Source: Gammaproteobacteria bacterium
Lineage (GTDB): Bacteria; Pseudomonadota; Gammaproteobacteria; JAJFKO01
Assembly: GCA_028284465.1 (NCBI GenBank)
Contig: JANQRR010000001.1
Coordinates: 20,804-84,803 of the forward strand
DNA: 64,000 nt
Reading direction: 5' to 3'
Program-made: the position numbers and the translations under genes
The notes under the pieces: model-generated
What the model was told of the DNA's origin: nothing
The model's database searches: none
Seen by the model: only the letters and a program-made list of their open reading frames with translations
Shown: in pieces, positions 8,367-19,200 of the stretch
Position numbering within the stretch: position 1 is the stretch's first letter
How the letters are laid out: every line of letters starts with the position of its first letter

Positions 8367-8738
8367 ATGAAGCGAATAACTGTGACGTTTAAAGACGATC
8401 TAATTGCCCAGCTTGAAGACCGGATGAAAGAAAAGAAGTTGAATTCTCTGTCCGAATGTGTCCGAGAACTCGTTGTACTTGCCCTTAAAATTGAAGATGC
8501 TGCCAAGCAAAAATCACACGCAAATAAACAAGACAATGAAGAATTAGTATTACTAAAAGATGTTAGAAACCTTTTAAAAAATAACTTAACGTGGACAATG
8601 GAATCACGCTTACTTTCACGTTTATTGGTTGAAAATATTCCTAGTCTTAAAAAGCCAGAAGTTGCCAATATACTAGAAATCTATAAAGAAAAAGCGGGAG
8701 CGCATGTAAAAGGATTGCTAAAAGAAGATGTTGATTAG
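8367..8738 (+). CDS. Ribbon-helix-helix DNA-binding protein, probable relaxosome accessory factor
   Basis: 123 residues from the ATG at 8367, chosen because a GAGGAAAGG ribosome site precedes it; an upstream ATG at 8334 lies inside the promoter. Residues 1-45 (MKRITVTFKDDLIAQLEDRMKEKKLNSLSECVRELVVLAL) form a ribbon-helix-helix fold: one beta strand, then two helices with a conserved S(xx)E turn. The remainder is helical and not recognised. Lying about 280 bp from the predicted nic site and preceded by eight short repeats, it is a plausible functional analogue of TraY, which bends oriT and regulates transfer. A plain CopG-type repressor is the alternative. Confidence 0.75.
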   Translation: MKRITVTFKDDLIAQLEDRMKEKKLNSLSECVRELVVLALKIEDAAKQKSHANKQDNEELVLLKDVRNLLKNNLTWTMESRLLSRLLVENIPSLKKPEVANILEIYKEKAGAHVKGLLKEDVD

Positions 8739-8986
8739 TGTCAACAATAACGTCAGATTTTTAGCCTCTAGAATAAAGTGCTGTAATATTCCCTTTTTGG
8801 TTTTTCAACTTCATGAAGCATAATGAATAATTAAAACACAGTAAATTATTTATAAGATGGATCAAACAGTAATGTAATTTATGGGTAAAATATAAATATT
8901 TAACTTATGCTTATTATTAGTCCAGTAACTAATTTTGTATTGATTAGTGTATAATACATACAGTTATAAAAAGGAGGTATAGAGAT
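8739..8986. other. AT-rich gap with probable promoter only
   Basis: No gene seen in this 248-bp gap. TTGTAT-N17-type spacing leading to TATAAT-like sequence near 8950 (GTGTATAATACAT) is a plausible promoter for the small gene at 8987. Confidence 0.4.
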
Positions 8987-9250
8987 ATGCACAATAGACA
9001 GCAACAAAGGAGTAATAATCGATCTGATCCACGGGAGCGAACAAGAGCGTCAGCTTCTATGATTTTCACGGGAAGAACTGACAATCCTGGAGCATTGCCT
9101 ATATCCCGAAACCAAATGCAATTTCTTAATCGTATATCATACTATTTATGTGGTGCCGTGCTAACTTGTATACTTTTATCAGTTATATTGTGTAGTCTTA
9201 GCAATGATCGACTAAGTGAATGTACTCTCATACCAAGATTTCTAAGATAA
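8987..9250 (+). CDS. Small single-TM protein, orphan
   Basis: 87 residues, start supported by a very strong AAAGGAGG ribosome site. The first 45 residues are polar and rich in Arg, Gln and Ser (NRQQQRSNNRSDPRERTRASAS). A single hydrophobic helix spans about residues 52-71 (YYLCGAVLTCILLSVILCSL), with a short tail. No signal peptide. Topology (basic N-terminus, one TM near the C-terminus) fits a tail-anchored or inner-membrane small protein. Function unknown. Confidence 0.6.
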   Translation: MHNRQQQRSNNRSDPRERTRASASMIFTGRTDNPGALPISRNQMQFLNRISYYLCGAVLTCILLSVILCSLSNDRLSECTLIPRFLR

Positions 9251-9330
9251 GTTATTAACTAAAATATTAATGATCAGCGGCTTAAATAAAAGATGCAAAA
9301 TAAATCTTAAAAATAACATAAGCCATTTAG

Positions 9331-9450
9331 GTGGTTAAGAGTACAAAGTTTACTAAAGTGAATGGTGATATTGACATAAATGATCTGGCTATTAATTACT
9401 TCGTAGAGAATAGTCATTCGTTTTTAAGCAAGAAGCGCTGCAAAATGTGA
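9331..9450 (+). CDS. Possible 39-aa frame with GTG start
   Basis: A short open frame (VVKSTKFTKVNGDIDINDLA...) after a TTAGGTG sequence. No family and no clear ribosome site; likely a fragment or chance frame, listed because it is the only coding-like stretch in 9251-9507. Confidence 0.15.
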   Translation: MVKSTKFTKVNGDIDINDLAINYFVENSHSFLSKKRCKM

Positions 9451-9507
9451 AATTTTTGAAAGCTAATGATTGAGTAGAAATTAACATATGAGATAAGGAG
9501 ATAAATC

Positions 9508-10626
9508 ATGGGTAATTTAATTGTTAACAAACAAGGAAAACTAAGGTTACCAAAAATTTCAACAAGTAAAAATCTGATTGAGGTAATAATAAGGTTGCCT
9601 GATCACAAGGCATTAGATAAAGAAAAACAACAACAAATCTTCAAGTTATTCACTACTTACTGGCAACAGGCGGGAATTCGTTTTAAATTACACGAAATGG
9701 GTGTACAAGAACGGACTAATGAAATAGCAAGTGAACGGTTCACGCAGGATGTAGAAATGAGAACTGGAAAGAAGCAACCTCCTTACAAACGAAACATTCT
9801 TCAAGAACAGTATTTTTATATTGACCTTACGTGTACCATAGGTACTTCTTATCAAAAAACTTGGCAATCCCCATTACGCAAAAGCACATCAGCTTATGTA
9901 GCTATCAATCTCAAAAGAAGACTATTTCAAGAAGATATCTTGCATGAAGTCGGTCATGCATTAGGATTAGCTCATGAACATCAACGCCTAGACAGAAATG
10001 AACATGTTGAGCCTTTTAGCAAACAACAATACAGCAATGATCTAAGCAATGGCGAACAAATTGATTGTCATCCCTCACAATTTCCATTCCAGTCCGTTCC
10101 TTTCGGCCCTTATGATCCAGACTCTATTATGCATTATCCTGGGGTATTCGTTGATATAAATAGCAGTCAACCTATTGGTGGCACACCGGAGAAGCCGAAA
10201 TTTCCCAAGCAATTATCGGCAGGAGATATTTACGCTGCACGTTTTCTTTATAACGAAGCACGGATCCGTAAACATTTAGATAATCAGATTAACCTTCAAT
10301 ATGGGAGAACAACAAAAGAGATGATATCGGAAGCAAAAAAAACACAATCCGAACGACAATGTATTTTACGGCCACCCTACTCTCATGCAGAGTGTGTCAA
10401 AATACGAACATTTGAGGTAGTAAAAGGCCAATTAGAGCAACTAAACAAATTAAACATTCCAATAAAGGACTTGGATAGGAATCTTTACCAATGGGCAGAA
10501 CACCACCGTAATAATGTTCAGCAACAGCGTCCATCTACTAGTTCATCTTCATCAGTAACACGGCTTCAGGATGAGGGAGTAACAAATTATTCTTCACCTG
10601 AACCTGGTGGCTGCTGTAGTACATAG
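9508..10626 (+). CDS. Astacin-family zinc metalloprotease without signal peptide (LegP-like)
   Basis: 372 residues. The zinc site HEVGHALGLAHEHQRLDR (residues 146-163) matches the astacin pattern HExxHxxGxxHExxRxDR exactly, and the Met-turn SIMHYPG (206-212) supplies the expected Met and Tyr. This defines an M12A endopeptidase. Unlike classical secreted astacins it has no signal peptide or propeptide (it begins MGNLIVNKQGKLRLPK), so export through a dedicated system is implied; Legionella LegP is a known astacin effector. The C-terminal region holds a Ser-rich linker (RPSTSSSSS) and ends GGCCST, a C-x-x-x end that could be lipidated in a eukaryotic host. A good AAGGAG ribosome site precedes the ATG. 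Confidence 0.88.
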   Translation: MGNLIVNKQGKLRLPKISTSKNLIEVIIRLPDHKALDKEKQQQIFKLFTTYWQQAGIRFKLHEMGVQERTNEIASERFTQDVEMRTGKKQPPYKRNILQEQYFYIDLTCTIGTSYQKTWQSPLRKSTSAYVAINLKRRLFQEDILHEVGHALGLAHEHQRLDRNEHVEPFSKQQYSNDLSNGEQIDCHPSQFPFQSVPFGPYDPDSIMHYPGVFVDINSSQPIGGTPEKPKFPKQLSAGDIYAARFLYNEARIRKHLDNQINLQYGRTTKEMISEAKKTQSERQCILRPPYSHAECVKIRTFEVVKGQLEQLNKLNIPIKDLDRNLYQWAEHHRNNVQQQRPSTSSSSSVTRLQDEGVTNYSSPEPGGCCST

Positions 10627-10663
10627 TGTTATCTAAGCATACACTTAAAATGAAGATTCGTTC

Positions 10664-10792
10664 TCATACCTCTTGTTCGATTTCTTTTGTTTGTTCGTGA
10701 GTTTCTATAACTTGACGAGATAACATTTCATAGTCTTGATACGCTTGAATGACATCTTCACTCATATCTCCATATTCTTGCTTAATGACATT
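10664..10792 (-). pseudogene. Detached traI C-terminal fragment
   Basis: Minus-strand frame NVIKQEYGDMSEDVIQAY... ending EIEQEV and TGA is homologous to the very end of TraI of this element (NVIEQDNTKISDELIQAY... ending DIEQEI). The two are clearly diverged, so it is not a recent copy. It starts directly after, and in frame with, the TAA of the cysteine-dioxygenase-like gene (10793-10795). It is either a recombination scar from another traI or the tail of an ancestral fusion protein cut off by the TAA. Confidence 0.8.
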
Positions 10793-11374
10793 TTAATTGA
10801 CGTGAATGTTCTCCTCAATCACTGTGCCTGCCTCAGAAGATAATTTGAAAAAGAGGTCATGGCTATAGGGATGGCGTTGTCGGTGTTTAAAATCCCATAG
10901 GCTTCTTTTACAGTGAATCTCTTCTTTTAAGACATCCATTGGATAAAAATGCAATTGGATAGTATGTTCTTCGGCAACATTCATATCGTCATGAGGCCGA
11001 TCACCTGTCAAATGATAAACGTGGCCTGGCTCGCAAATAGTGCTACTTACCGCTGTCGCTACTTGTTGCTTATCTAATTGATATTCGGTATTCCGAGAAC
11101 AACCCGATAAAATCGTTACCCAAGTGTCACTACCATGATCATGGATCGCTGTACGCTGATCTGGTTTTAATACAAAGACAGACAGGAATATCTGTTTGTC
11201 CTGAGCAATAATTAAGGCGCCTCCATCGCTAGGAAATTTTCCTAAGCGCTGTACTTCAAGTAAAAGCGTTTTTCGTTTTTTACCCATATCACGACATATC
11301 TGCGTGATTTTCTTGTTGTCATGTTTTTCTGAAGCATTAATGAGTTGTTTAATATAATTATTTAATGTCTCCAT
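10793..11374 (-). CDS. Cysteine dioxygenase-like cupin enzyme
   Basis: 193 residues, the usual size of bacterial cysteine dioxygenase type I-like proteins. The iron-binding motif AIHDHGSDTWVTILSGCSRNTEY (around residues 77-99) and a later PGHVYHL...N segment supply the three His ligands of the double-stranded beta-helix fold. The family oxidises cysteine or related thiols (thiol dioxygenases); the exact substrate cannot be read here. The stop codon is followed without any gap, in the same frame, by a fragment homologous to the TraI C-terminus, which suggests the gene arrived by recombination at a traI 3' end or was once longer by 42 codons. Confidence 0.75.
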   Translation of the reverse strand: METLNNYIKQLINASEKHDNKKITQICRDMGKKRKTLLLEVQRLGKFPSDGGALIIAQDKQIFLSVFVLKPDQRTAIHDHGSDTWVTILSGCSRNTEYQLDKQQVATAVSSTICEPGHVYHLTGDRPHDDMNVAEEHTIQLHFYPMDVLKEEIHCKRSLWDFKHRQRHPYSHDLFFKLSSEAGTVIEENIHVN

Positions 11375-11776
11375 TGTTTACACCACATGTTAATTACCTT
11401 TGTCATTATATCATCAAAGTCAAATTAGCTCTATTTAAAAATTAGTATCCTTGAAGTAACTTTTTCCGTTATTATTTCTCAAAATGCTTCGAGATAGTAA
11501 TAATTTACGTTATCGTTTTGTAGGTGGCTTCCCAGATGAGCATTCTGCATAATATTATATGCTGCAAGATTAAGGTATATCGTAAACACACAGTAGGGCA
11601 CCAAAAAATATTATGAATATGGAATTACAGCAGCTCGACAGACACATTCATGCTGTTTGATAAATGGAGCAGTTTAATCGAAGGAAATTAAAAAAGCGAA
11701 AAATATTGACATTACCAAGACAACATGCTTCTTTTAAAACAAGTAAAAACTCAAATTGATAAAATTTAATTTATGT
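11375..11776. other. 402-bp intergenic region without recognised gene
   Basis: AT-rich, with only short broken frames on the plus strand (for example MNMELQQLDRHIHAV followed by a stop near 11660). It probably holds the promoter of the dioxygenase-like gene and debris of an unknown gene. No strong inverted repeat seen. Confidence 0.4.
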
Positions 11777-12925
11777 CTATTTATGTATATTCATAAGGAA
11801 TGATACCATCTTTTCATCTGAGTTATATTGTCTAGAGTCATATTGCTCAGGCAAATTATTAGATACGAATGACGTTGAATACTTTGCCGTGTTCCAAAAC
11901 ACCGTTCTTTTAGGGATCTTCGAAGCTTTTATTTTTAAAAATTCTTCTTTTTTATATAATTCTTGAAGATCTTCCCTCGTACACTTGTCTACATGCAAGA
12001 TAAATGAGCTTTTTGATTTTTTAATATCTAAAACTTTTTCGTGTGTATAGGTTCTTGGAGGTATTTCAAAGTCTTTTTCGTATAGATAAGGCTTTTTTAG
12101 TTTATTTGTAACGCTCGATTTTAATGCAGCACTATATCTTATAATAACTTTAAAATTTTTATTTATTTCAAGTCCACAACCTGGAGCTATGGCTTTTATT
12201 TTGGCTATAAATTTTTCTTGAAATTCGTAAGTGCCTGATTGACAAGGAGCACACATATCACGTGTAGAATGTAAATCTAGTATGCAAGTATAAATTTTAC
12301 GCTTCTGACTATTAGGTATATCAAGCTTACTCCTAAAATAACTCAACACATATTGCATATTTTCTTTTATTAATAAGAATTCATAAAGATTCTTTTCAGA
12401 ATGAAGATCTGTAGTTTTGTGAACTATTTCACTTTCAGGTGATATGTAAAGTGGTACAGATAAAAATTTTCTTGGAATAAGATGACCTTTACCAGGATAT
12501 GCCTCAGCTGTTATGACAAATCCAATATTCACAAGCAAGTAATTGTATTGTATCGGATTTCTCTTTCTCTGAGAAATAGGCTTGCATTCCCATTCATAAT
12601 ATTTTTTTGGTGATTTCTTGCCTCCAGTCCAGTTACATCTTTGTTCGCCATTATAATAAACAACTTCATCTATTGCCTGTCGGGTATGAATAGGCAACGA
12701 CTCCATGTCTGTTTGTTCTCCAACAAAACAATCTTTTAATTTGTGTTTACTACTTTTATAAAATAGAGAAAATGATGAAGTATAGATAATCCCTGGTTCA
12801 TAACCATTATTTTCAATTTCTTGTTGTTTAATTTTTTCAACTTTTTCTAGATACTTTTTCTTTTCTGATTCGACAACTTCTTTTTCTTTACCTTTTTCTG
12901 GTTGAGGTGATGATGGTGGTGTCAT
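11777..12925 (-). CDS. Deaminase-fold protein, candidate secreted effector
   Basis: 382 residues. A HSE motif (residues 175-177, in TTDLHSEKNLYEFLL) and a later CAPC motif (225-228, in LDLHSTRDMCAPCQSG) reproduce the zinc-binding H-x-E ... C-x-x-C pattern of the cytidine/nucleic-acid deaminase superfamily, with about 48 residues between them and a beta strand (YTCILDL) before the Cys pair. The Glu would be the catalytic proton shuttle. The N-terminus is a Pro/Ser then Lys/Glu-rich coiled coil without signal peptide, common in type IV effectors; toxin-type deaminases occur in Orientia and Wolbachia. Substrate (nucleotide, RNA, DNA or protein) cannot be inferred. Start follows an AAGGAAG site. 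Confidence 0.6.
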   Translation of the reverse strand: MTPPSSPQPEKGKEKEVVESEKKKYLEKVEKIKQQEIENNGYEPGIIYTSSFSLFYKSSKHKLKDCFVGEQTDMESLPIHTRQAIDEVVYYNGEQRCNWTGGKKSPKKYYEWECKPISQRKRNPIQYNYLLVNIGFVITAEAYPGKGHLIPRKFLSVPLYISPESEIVHKTTDLHSEKNLYEFLLIKENMQYVLSYFRSKLDIPNSQKRKIYTCILDLHSTRDMCAPCQSGTYEFQEKFIAKIKAIAPGCGLEINKNFKVIIRYSAALKSSVTNKLKKPYLYEKDFEIPPRTYTHEKVLDIKKSKSSFILHVDKCTREDLQELYKKEEFLKIKASKIPKRTVFWNTAKYSTSFVSNNLPEQYDSRQYNSDEKMVSFLMNIHK

Positions 12926-13215
12926 ATTTTCTTCCTTCCTTTTGTTAGTCCCTAAAAACAGTTTTGAAGATGTACTATGATGCTAATGCAATATACTTTT
13001 CTAACATTAATTGATATTTTGCTTAGATTACCATTTAATAAAAATAAAGTCCGTTTGGTTCTTATTTTATGGATATTTTTTATACCACAAAACACGTTGG
13101 ATTACAAGCAGAATTGCTTGAAAACTATTTATCAAATTACTATAAATGTATGAATAAATGATCCTTATACGTTTTTGCTAAACACTATGAGAGAAAAGAC
13201 CTTAAAGTTTTGTTA
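12926..13215. other. Gap downstream of traI, no clear gene
   Basis: Contains a 30-codon plus-strand frame at 13069-13161 (MDIFYTTKHVGLQAELLENY...) with no ribosome site, probably not a gene. No convincing terminator for the tra operon was found here. Confidence 0.35.
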
Positions 13216-16200
13216 CTAAATTTCTTGTTCAATGTCTTTTGCTTGTTTAGAATCTTTTGCCTTTTCATTGTTTGCGATAACGTGACTATCTAGCACTTCA
13301 TACTCTTGATACGCTTGAATTAATTCATCACTTATTTTTGTATTATCTTGTTCAATCACATTATCCATCGCCTTTGCCAATTTTTCATCGGTTGATACCA
13401 TCAAATCAATCTGCTCTGCATACTTATCAGCGACATTCATTACATGGTTTTGCACATTTTCTTTAATTGTTTTCGTTGGTGGGTTAGCTGCTGTTTCCTC
13501 GTGACCAGGTAACATCTCCACAGGTTGCGCACGTTCAATGATTTCAACAACCGCTTTTGGGCCGTCTGCTTTATACATATCATTATAATCAGTTTTTCGA
13601 TACCCTGCTCTATCGTCTGGTATCGCGACCTGTATACCATGATATTCTTTTAACTTCGTAACAAGCTTGGTTTTCTCCACTTTGTCATGTCCACCATCAT
13701 TATCAAGACAAACGATTTTTTGCTCGATGTCTGTATGCTTAATCGCATTGATATAATTCGATTGACTTAAAGTGATCTCAATCGGATAGTGTTGTGATGC
13801 GGCGAGAACACTGACACCATCTTCAGGCCCTTCAATAAATACGCCGACGGATTGTTGTGGTGCCTGCTGATTGAGTTTTACACTCGCACCGTGTAGAACA
13901 CCCCACGTTTGTTTTGCCAGCTCAAGGTCCGCTTTTTTTTGTGCGGTGTGTTCATCAAGATAAATCGCTTGAATAGATTGTACGTTTCCTGATTGATTGC
14001 GCGCAATAGCAATCAAGGCAGGCCCCGTATATTTATTACGGCTAGAATAAACCGCCGGATGGAAACGAATAGCATCACGTACATTATCTATGATAGGATC
14101 TAAATGAATACCACGATGTTCGCGTAAATACTTTTCTGCTAACGTCCCTTTGATCGGTTGGCTACGTTCAGCAATTTTAGTGGCATAGGCTACGCTATCT
14201 TTTTGATGCTTATTCCAGTTGTTTGGATCGCTTTTATCGATTGCAGGCACTTTTTTATAGGTCATAGGCACGTTTAACGTCGTTGATATTTGCTCTTTGG
14301 TCACGCCAAGTAATTGCATGGCATAGTCGAGTGATTGTTTAAAATCCGCATGATACTTCTTTTGAATGAGTTGCAATAAATTGCCACCCTCACCCGTTTT
14401 AAAGCTATACCACAAGCCTTGCTTATCGCCCTGCACCGCCACAAAGAAACTGCCGCCATCACGTTTAGTATCTTCACCACCAAACTGCTCACTATAACTG
14501 TATTGATAGTGGGTGCCGTTTCTTTTTTTTGGTTCACCGAGTAAGCGTAACACCACATACTCTGCACTATCATGTAATCGCGTAATAAGATGATTGGCAT
14601 CGATGGTGATCTTTTCCTTAACCTCATGTGTCGGTAAACGAGATGTGCTGTTCGTTGACGTGTTGTTCATCAGTGTTTTTTGTGTGTTTGTTTGAAACGA
14701 TACCTCACCTATTGTTTCTAACGCACTGGTTTTATCGCCGGGTGAAGCAATCACTTTATCCAGCAATGCTTGCTTATTATTGGTGTAGAAGGTGACGTGT
14801 TTAACTGCTCTGGTGAGCATAATTAAAAACGCTTTTTGAGTGGTGAGATGCTGACTATAACTTTCCATGTTAGCGAGTACACGCTGATAACTACCACCTT
14901 GAACGGCGTAACTTGTCAATGAGTAGGCGAGATCCCAATGCTTAAATGTCGATTGAGTAAGGTCAATCGTGTCCGTCTTTCCGGTTGTTTGCAGTCCTTG
15001 TCGCCCTATGATGACGTGATCCACCACCGCGATATTATTGTCGATACGATGAATGCGTGCAAATTCGGGGCTGATTAAACCTAACGTTTTATCGGTGCGT
15101 GTCCAACGGATCATCATGCCCGGCATGATGGTTCTGTCCTCACGGGTATAGACTTCAATACGACGATGCTGCTCGTTATCATAGTGTGTCGGTTGCCATA
15201 TACGATCGGGATGATCCGGTTTGCAAAGCGTGAGTATATTCTCTTTAGGATGGACTTTTTTAACGTGCCAATACTCCCCTTTATGTAATTGTAAACGTTG
15301 ATCCGTATACCCAAAACGCAATATGTCACCTTCAACAAAATTAGCCGCATGGCTTTGTTCCACTGTTGTCATGTCTTTAGGCACAAAGACCGTCGTCTCA
15401 TGACACTCGCCCGATAACTCACCTTGCGCTCTTAACTGCTTGACCACAAGATCATTGAGTAATTTTCGCTGCGCATTACCGAGTGTGATCATCGCGGTTT
15501 GTGCACGTGCTCGTGGTGAGCGTTGCGCATAGTCCTTTGCCATCATTGCCAATCGCGTTGTTTGATCATCCAATGGTTTTCCGTCGACGAGCACTTCACC
15601 GACTTCAATGATACGATCACCGAGCGTGTTAAACGCTGCATTGAAGTGTGCCTCATAGGTTTGCTTGACCGCTTGACGTAAGGTATTGTTTCGTTGACGC
15701 ACAATGTCAGTCAACTCCAGCGTGTGGATGCCGATTTGTTTTAACAACGCATCCGGTTTACCCGCTTCAATGGCATGATGTTGTTTCACATCACCTACCA
15801 TAATTACTCTGGCGTTAAGCGCCTTAGCGTACCATAACACGTCATGCAAACGACGATTGGATGTCATCGAGTTTTCATCCACTGCCATGATGAAAGGATG
15901 ATGATGTTGCCCTGTCGGATCAATACCGTTTGCCTCGTCACGACGTTGTTCCCCTAAAAAGCTATCGAGTGTTTGTGCATGTAATCCGCGATCCCGTAAC
16001 TCTTTCACCGCTTTATGCGTCGGCGCTAAACACAACAACTCTACGGTATGCTGTGATAGGGTTTTTAGTAACGGTTCCACCTGAGCGAGCAATGTGGTTT
16101 TCCCCGTACCCGCTCTGCCCTGCAACATCAACACGCGATCAGTGGATGTCATCCATGCGGTAAGTGCTGCCCGGTGATCGGCTTTCATCGGGTTATCTGC

Positions 16201-19200
16201 TAAATACGTTTCAACTTGAGCTTTTAATAATAACGGTGTCACACTGCGTTGCCCTTCTTTCGCCAAGGCAATGATCGCTTTTTCCAAATCGATCCCGGCT
16301 TGTGTTGTCCAGCGCGTACCGTCTTGCGATAATACCCCGCGCACCAACTCACCGTTATGTTCAGCGGCTAGAATTGCCTGTTGAATATGATCTTGGCGCG
16401 CATCACCTAACGCATACGTCAATGCCACTTCAAAGACATCTTTATGTTTAAACGCGGCTTCACGCTCTGACAAATGCGCTAAAGCATAACGTACCGCGTC
16501 TGCCGCTAATGTGTCTGGGGTGCGATCCGGATTGGGCGTTCGCTGTTGTAATGCGTGAAGCGCTTTAGCAACCGCCGCTTCTAATAAAACGACATGTTCC
16601 TTGGCGTTACTATTTGGGCTAAACGTTGGTGTTGTGTCTTTTAATAAGGTATCCATGATCGTGGTTTTATCGCCACGACGTTGTTTTAGTTGTGAAAGTA
16701 ATGCTTGACGATCATCCGTATAAAGCCACACGTGCTGACGCGCTTGACTTAAGGTTTTGTAAAATTGGCGTTTAGTACTTTGCCACGCACTGGCTTTGTG
16801 AACGGCAATGATCGTATCGACGGATTGTTGATGATGGATCGTTGTCGCATACGCATGATCAAAATGACGTGCCGCGTGCTCTGTGACATTCACCGTGATG
16901 TTTTTTTGGTTGTGACGTTGCAATACCATACGCTGGTCATGAATGGCAATCACATCTAACACCTCACCTGAATGAATGTCATGACGATAATTATTTTTTT
17001 TCCAAACGATCCGATCACCGACAGCGACTTCTCGTCGTTTTGGGGTAAAAACCGCGACGTTTCCTGAACGTCCTGCAACGTGCTCAGGGTTCCAATGGTG
17101 CTGTTTGCCGTTATCACGTTCTAACACAACCGTATTAGTGCGTGGGTGAATACCCACAATCTTGACATAATCCCCCTTGGTCACATTTAACGAGACATAA
17201 TGATCATGAAACTGTACCCAATCGCCTACCCGATACTGATCGGCACGGCAATATTGCGCGTGACGCATGAACCGTGCGTGATGGGTTAGCACAGACACCC
17301 CTGTTTTAGCGATGATCCCTTTAGTCTTTAAACGTTGATGTACGGCCTCATTGAACCGTTGTGCTTGTGCTTGGGTGGGAACCATGATGATCGCGTGACG
17401 CCGTTCATCTTGCGATAACGCACTGTAATGCTCGACAACCTGAGCCATTCTGTCCTCGTCATTGGCAACCGATAAGATCCGCTGGCCAATGTTGGTAAAC
17501 GCTGCGTGCAAATCATCGGCTAACGTTGCGTGAATCGCACCCGCAAGGTGATGTGCTTTATGTGAGTTGAACGCCGGTGTGGTTAGCCGGTATGCGGTTA
17601 TGCCATGTGCTAACAATTGTTGATAGGGGCTGCCGTGTTGCCAACCCAATGCGGAGCGTTGATCGCCTATCAAGATCAGTTTTGTTTGCAACGTTCTGGC
17701 AATACCCACTAAGTCTTTCATAGCTTGTGTGCCGAGCACATGCGCATTATCCACCATAATGACGCGTTGATAGCGATGTTCACGCCCTTCTGCAATGTAT
17801 ATCTTTTGCTGATGAATAAACCCTGACACTGACGTATATTGATTGGGATCGCATAACTGTTTAAGCGACTCAAACCATGTCTTGGGTGTACCATTGATCT
17901 GGGTGCGTAATGCCATACTCATCGCTTTCGTCGGTGTTAAGATCACTGCGTCAAACCCAGCCTGTTTAACGACATCCACCATCGGTGTGATCAGACGAGT
18001 TTTACCTGTGTGTGTCGTCCCATCAAGTGCCACCACTTGCGACGTGCTAGTTAACATCGTATGAATCGCTTCCCTGCCCGCTTGATTTAACGCGGTATTT
18101 TTCGCTAAATACGCTTTAATGTTTGCGGGATCGACTTGACGTTGTGGTGCTAACGTTAAGGTGATCGCCCGTAATACGTGTTTTTCATTATCCAGGTGCG
18201 TTTTGGTAGTGAGACTAAACTCACCGTGTTGTTCTTCGATAGGGATCAGAACGCCCGCTGTTTGATAGTGTTCTATCGCTGTGATCACCGATGTCAGATC
18301 CACGTTTTTACCCATAGCATATTGCATCGCGACATTGATCAATTGAATACATTTAGCTTTTGCATACGATTCAAAAACACTATCAATAGCATACTGCACG
18401 GACTCTTTCGCATCCTGTGTGGATCCGCTTCGTTGTGTGGGTGTGGTATGCGTGCGAATGGTGTTGGTTACGGTATCTGCTTCTTTAAAAACATCAATGC
18501 CCGCTGCAGTTGCTTTCGTTTGCCACAAGGCATGTAACGTATCACGATTGATATGGCGTTTACGTTGCCGGGTTTTAATCGCAGCGACCGCAGCGGCTTT
18601 GGCACTACTAAACCCATGGGCTTGCATGTACTGTTTAATTTGCTGCGCACGTGTCGAATAGACGTCTTTTGTTTTTGCTGAGATCCCATCTACTTCAAAG
18701 TACGCATTGCGTTGATCGGTAACAACGATCGGAATATGGTGTTGCTTGGCATTAAAGGCTAATTCTGAACGAAATATCGTACCATAATAGCGTTTATCAT
18801 GACGAACACGTTCAATAAATCCGTTAATGTGGCCTTGCGCATTCGCGCCATAATAACCGCTTTTTGATGCGAGCGATCGCCATTGACCATCATGACGTTG
18901 CGTCATATTCATCACCACGGCATGCACATGTAGATTGGGATCACCTTCACGTGAGATATCATGTAAAAATAAGGCCACCGTTAAGTTGCCGGTATTGACA
19001 TACGTGGTGTTGCCCGCTTGTGTTATGCGTGCTTGTGCACAACCATGTTCGATTTGCGCTAAGGTTTTTGTCGCCGCCTCCAGTATGATGGTATTGATCG
19101 TCGTTCTGACGGTGTCATCTTTCGATGTCAATGCTAAAATCGATAACGTTTTGGGAACACTAAACGTTAAATCAAATCCTGCACGGTGTTTGATCGTGTT

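Noticed and set aside
18178..18537. Plus-strand frames inside traI
   Set aside because: Shadows of the long, well-supported traI frame on the other strand.
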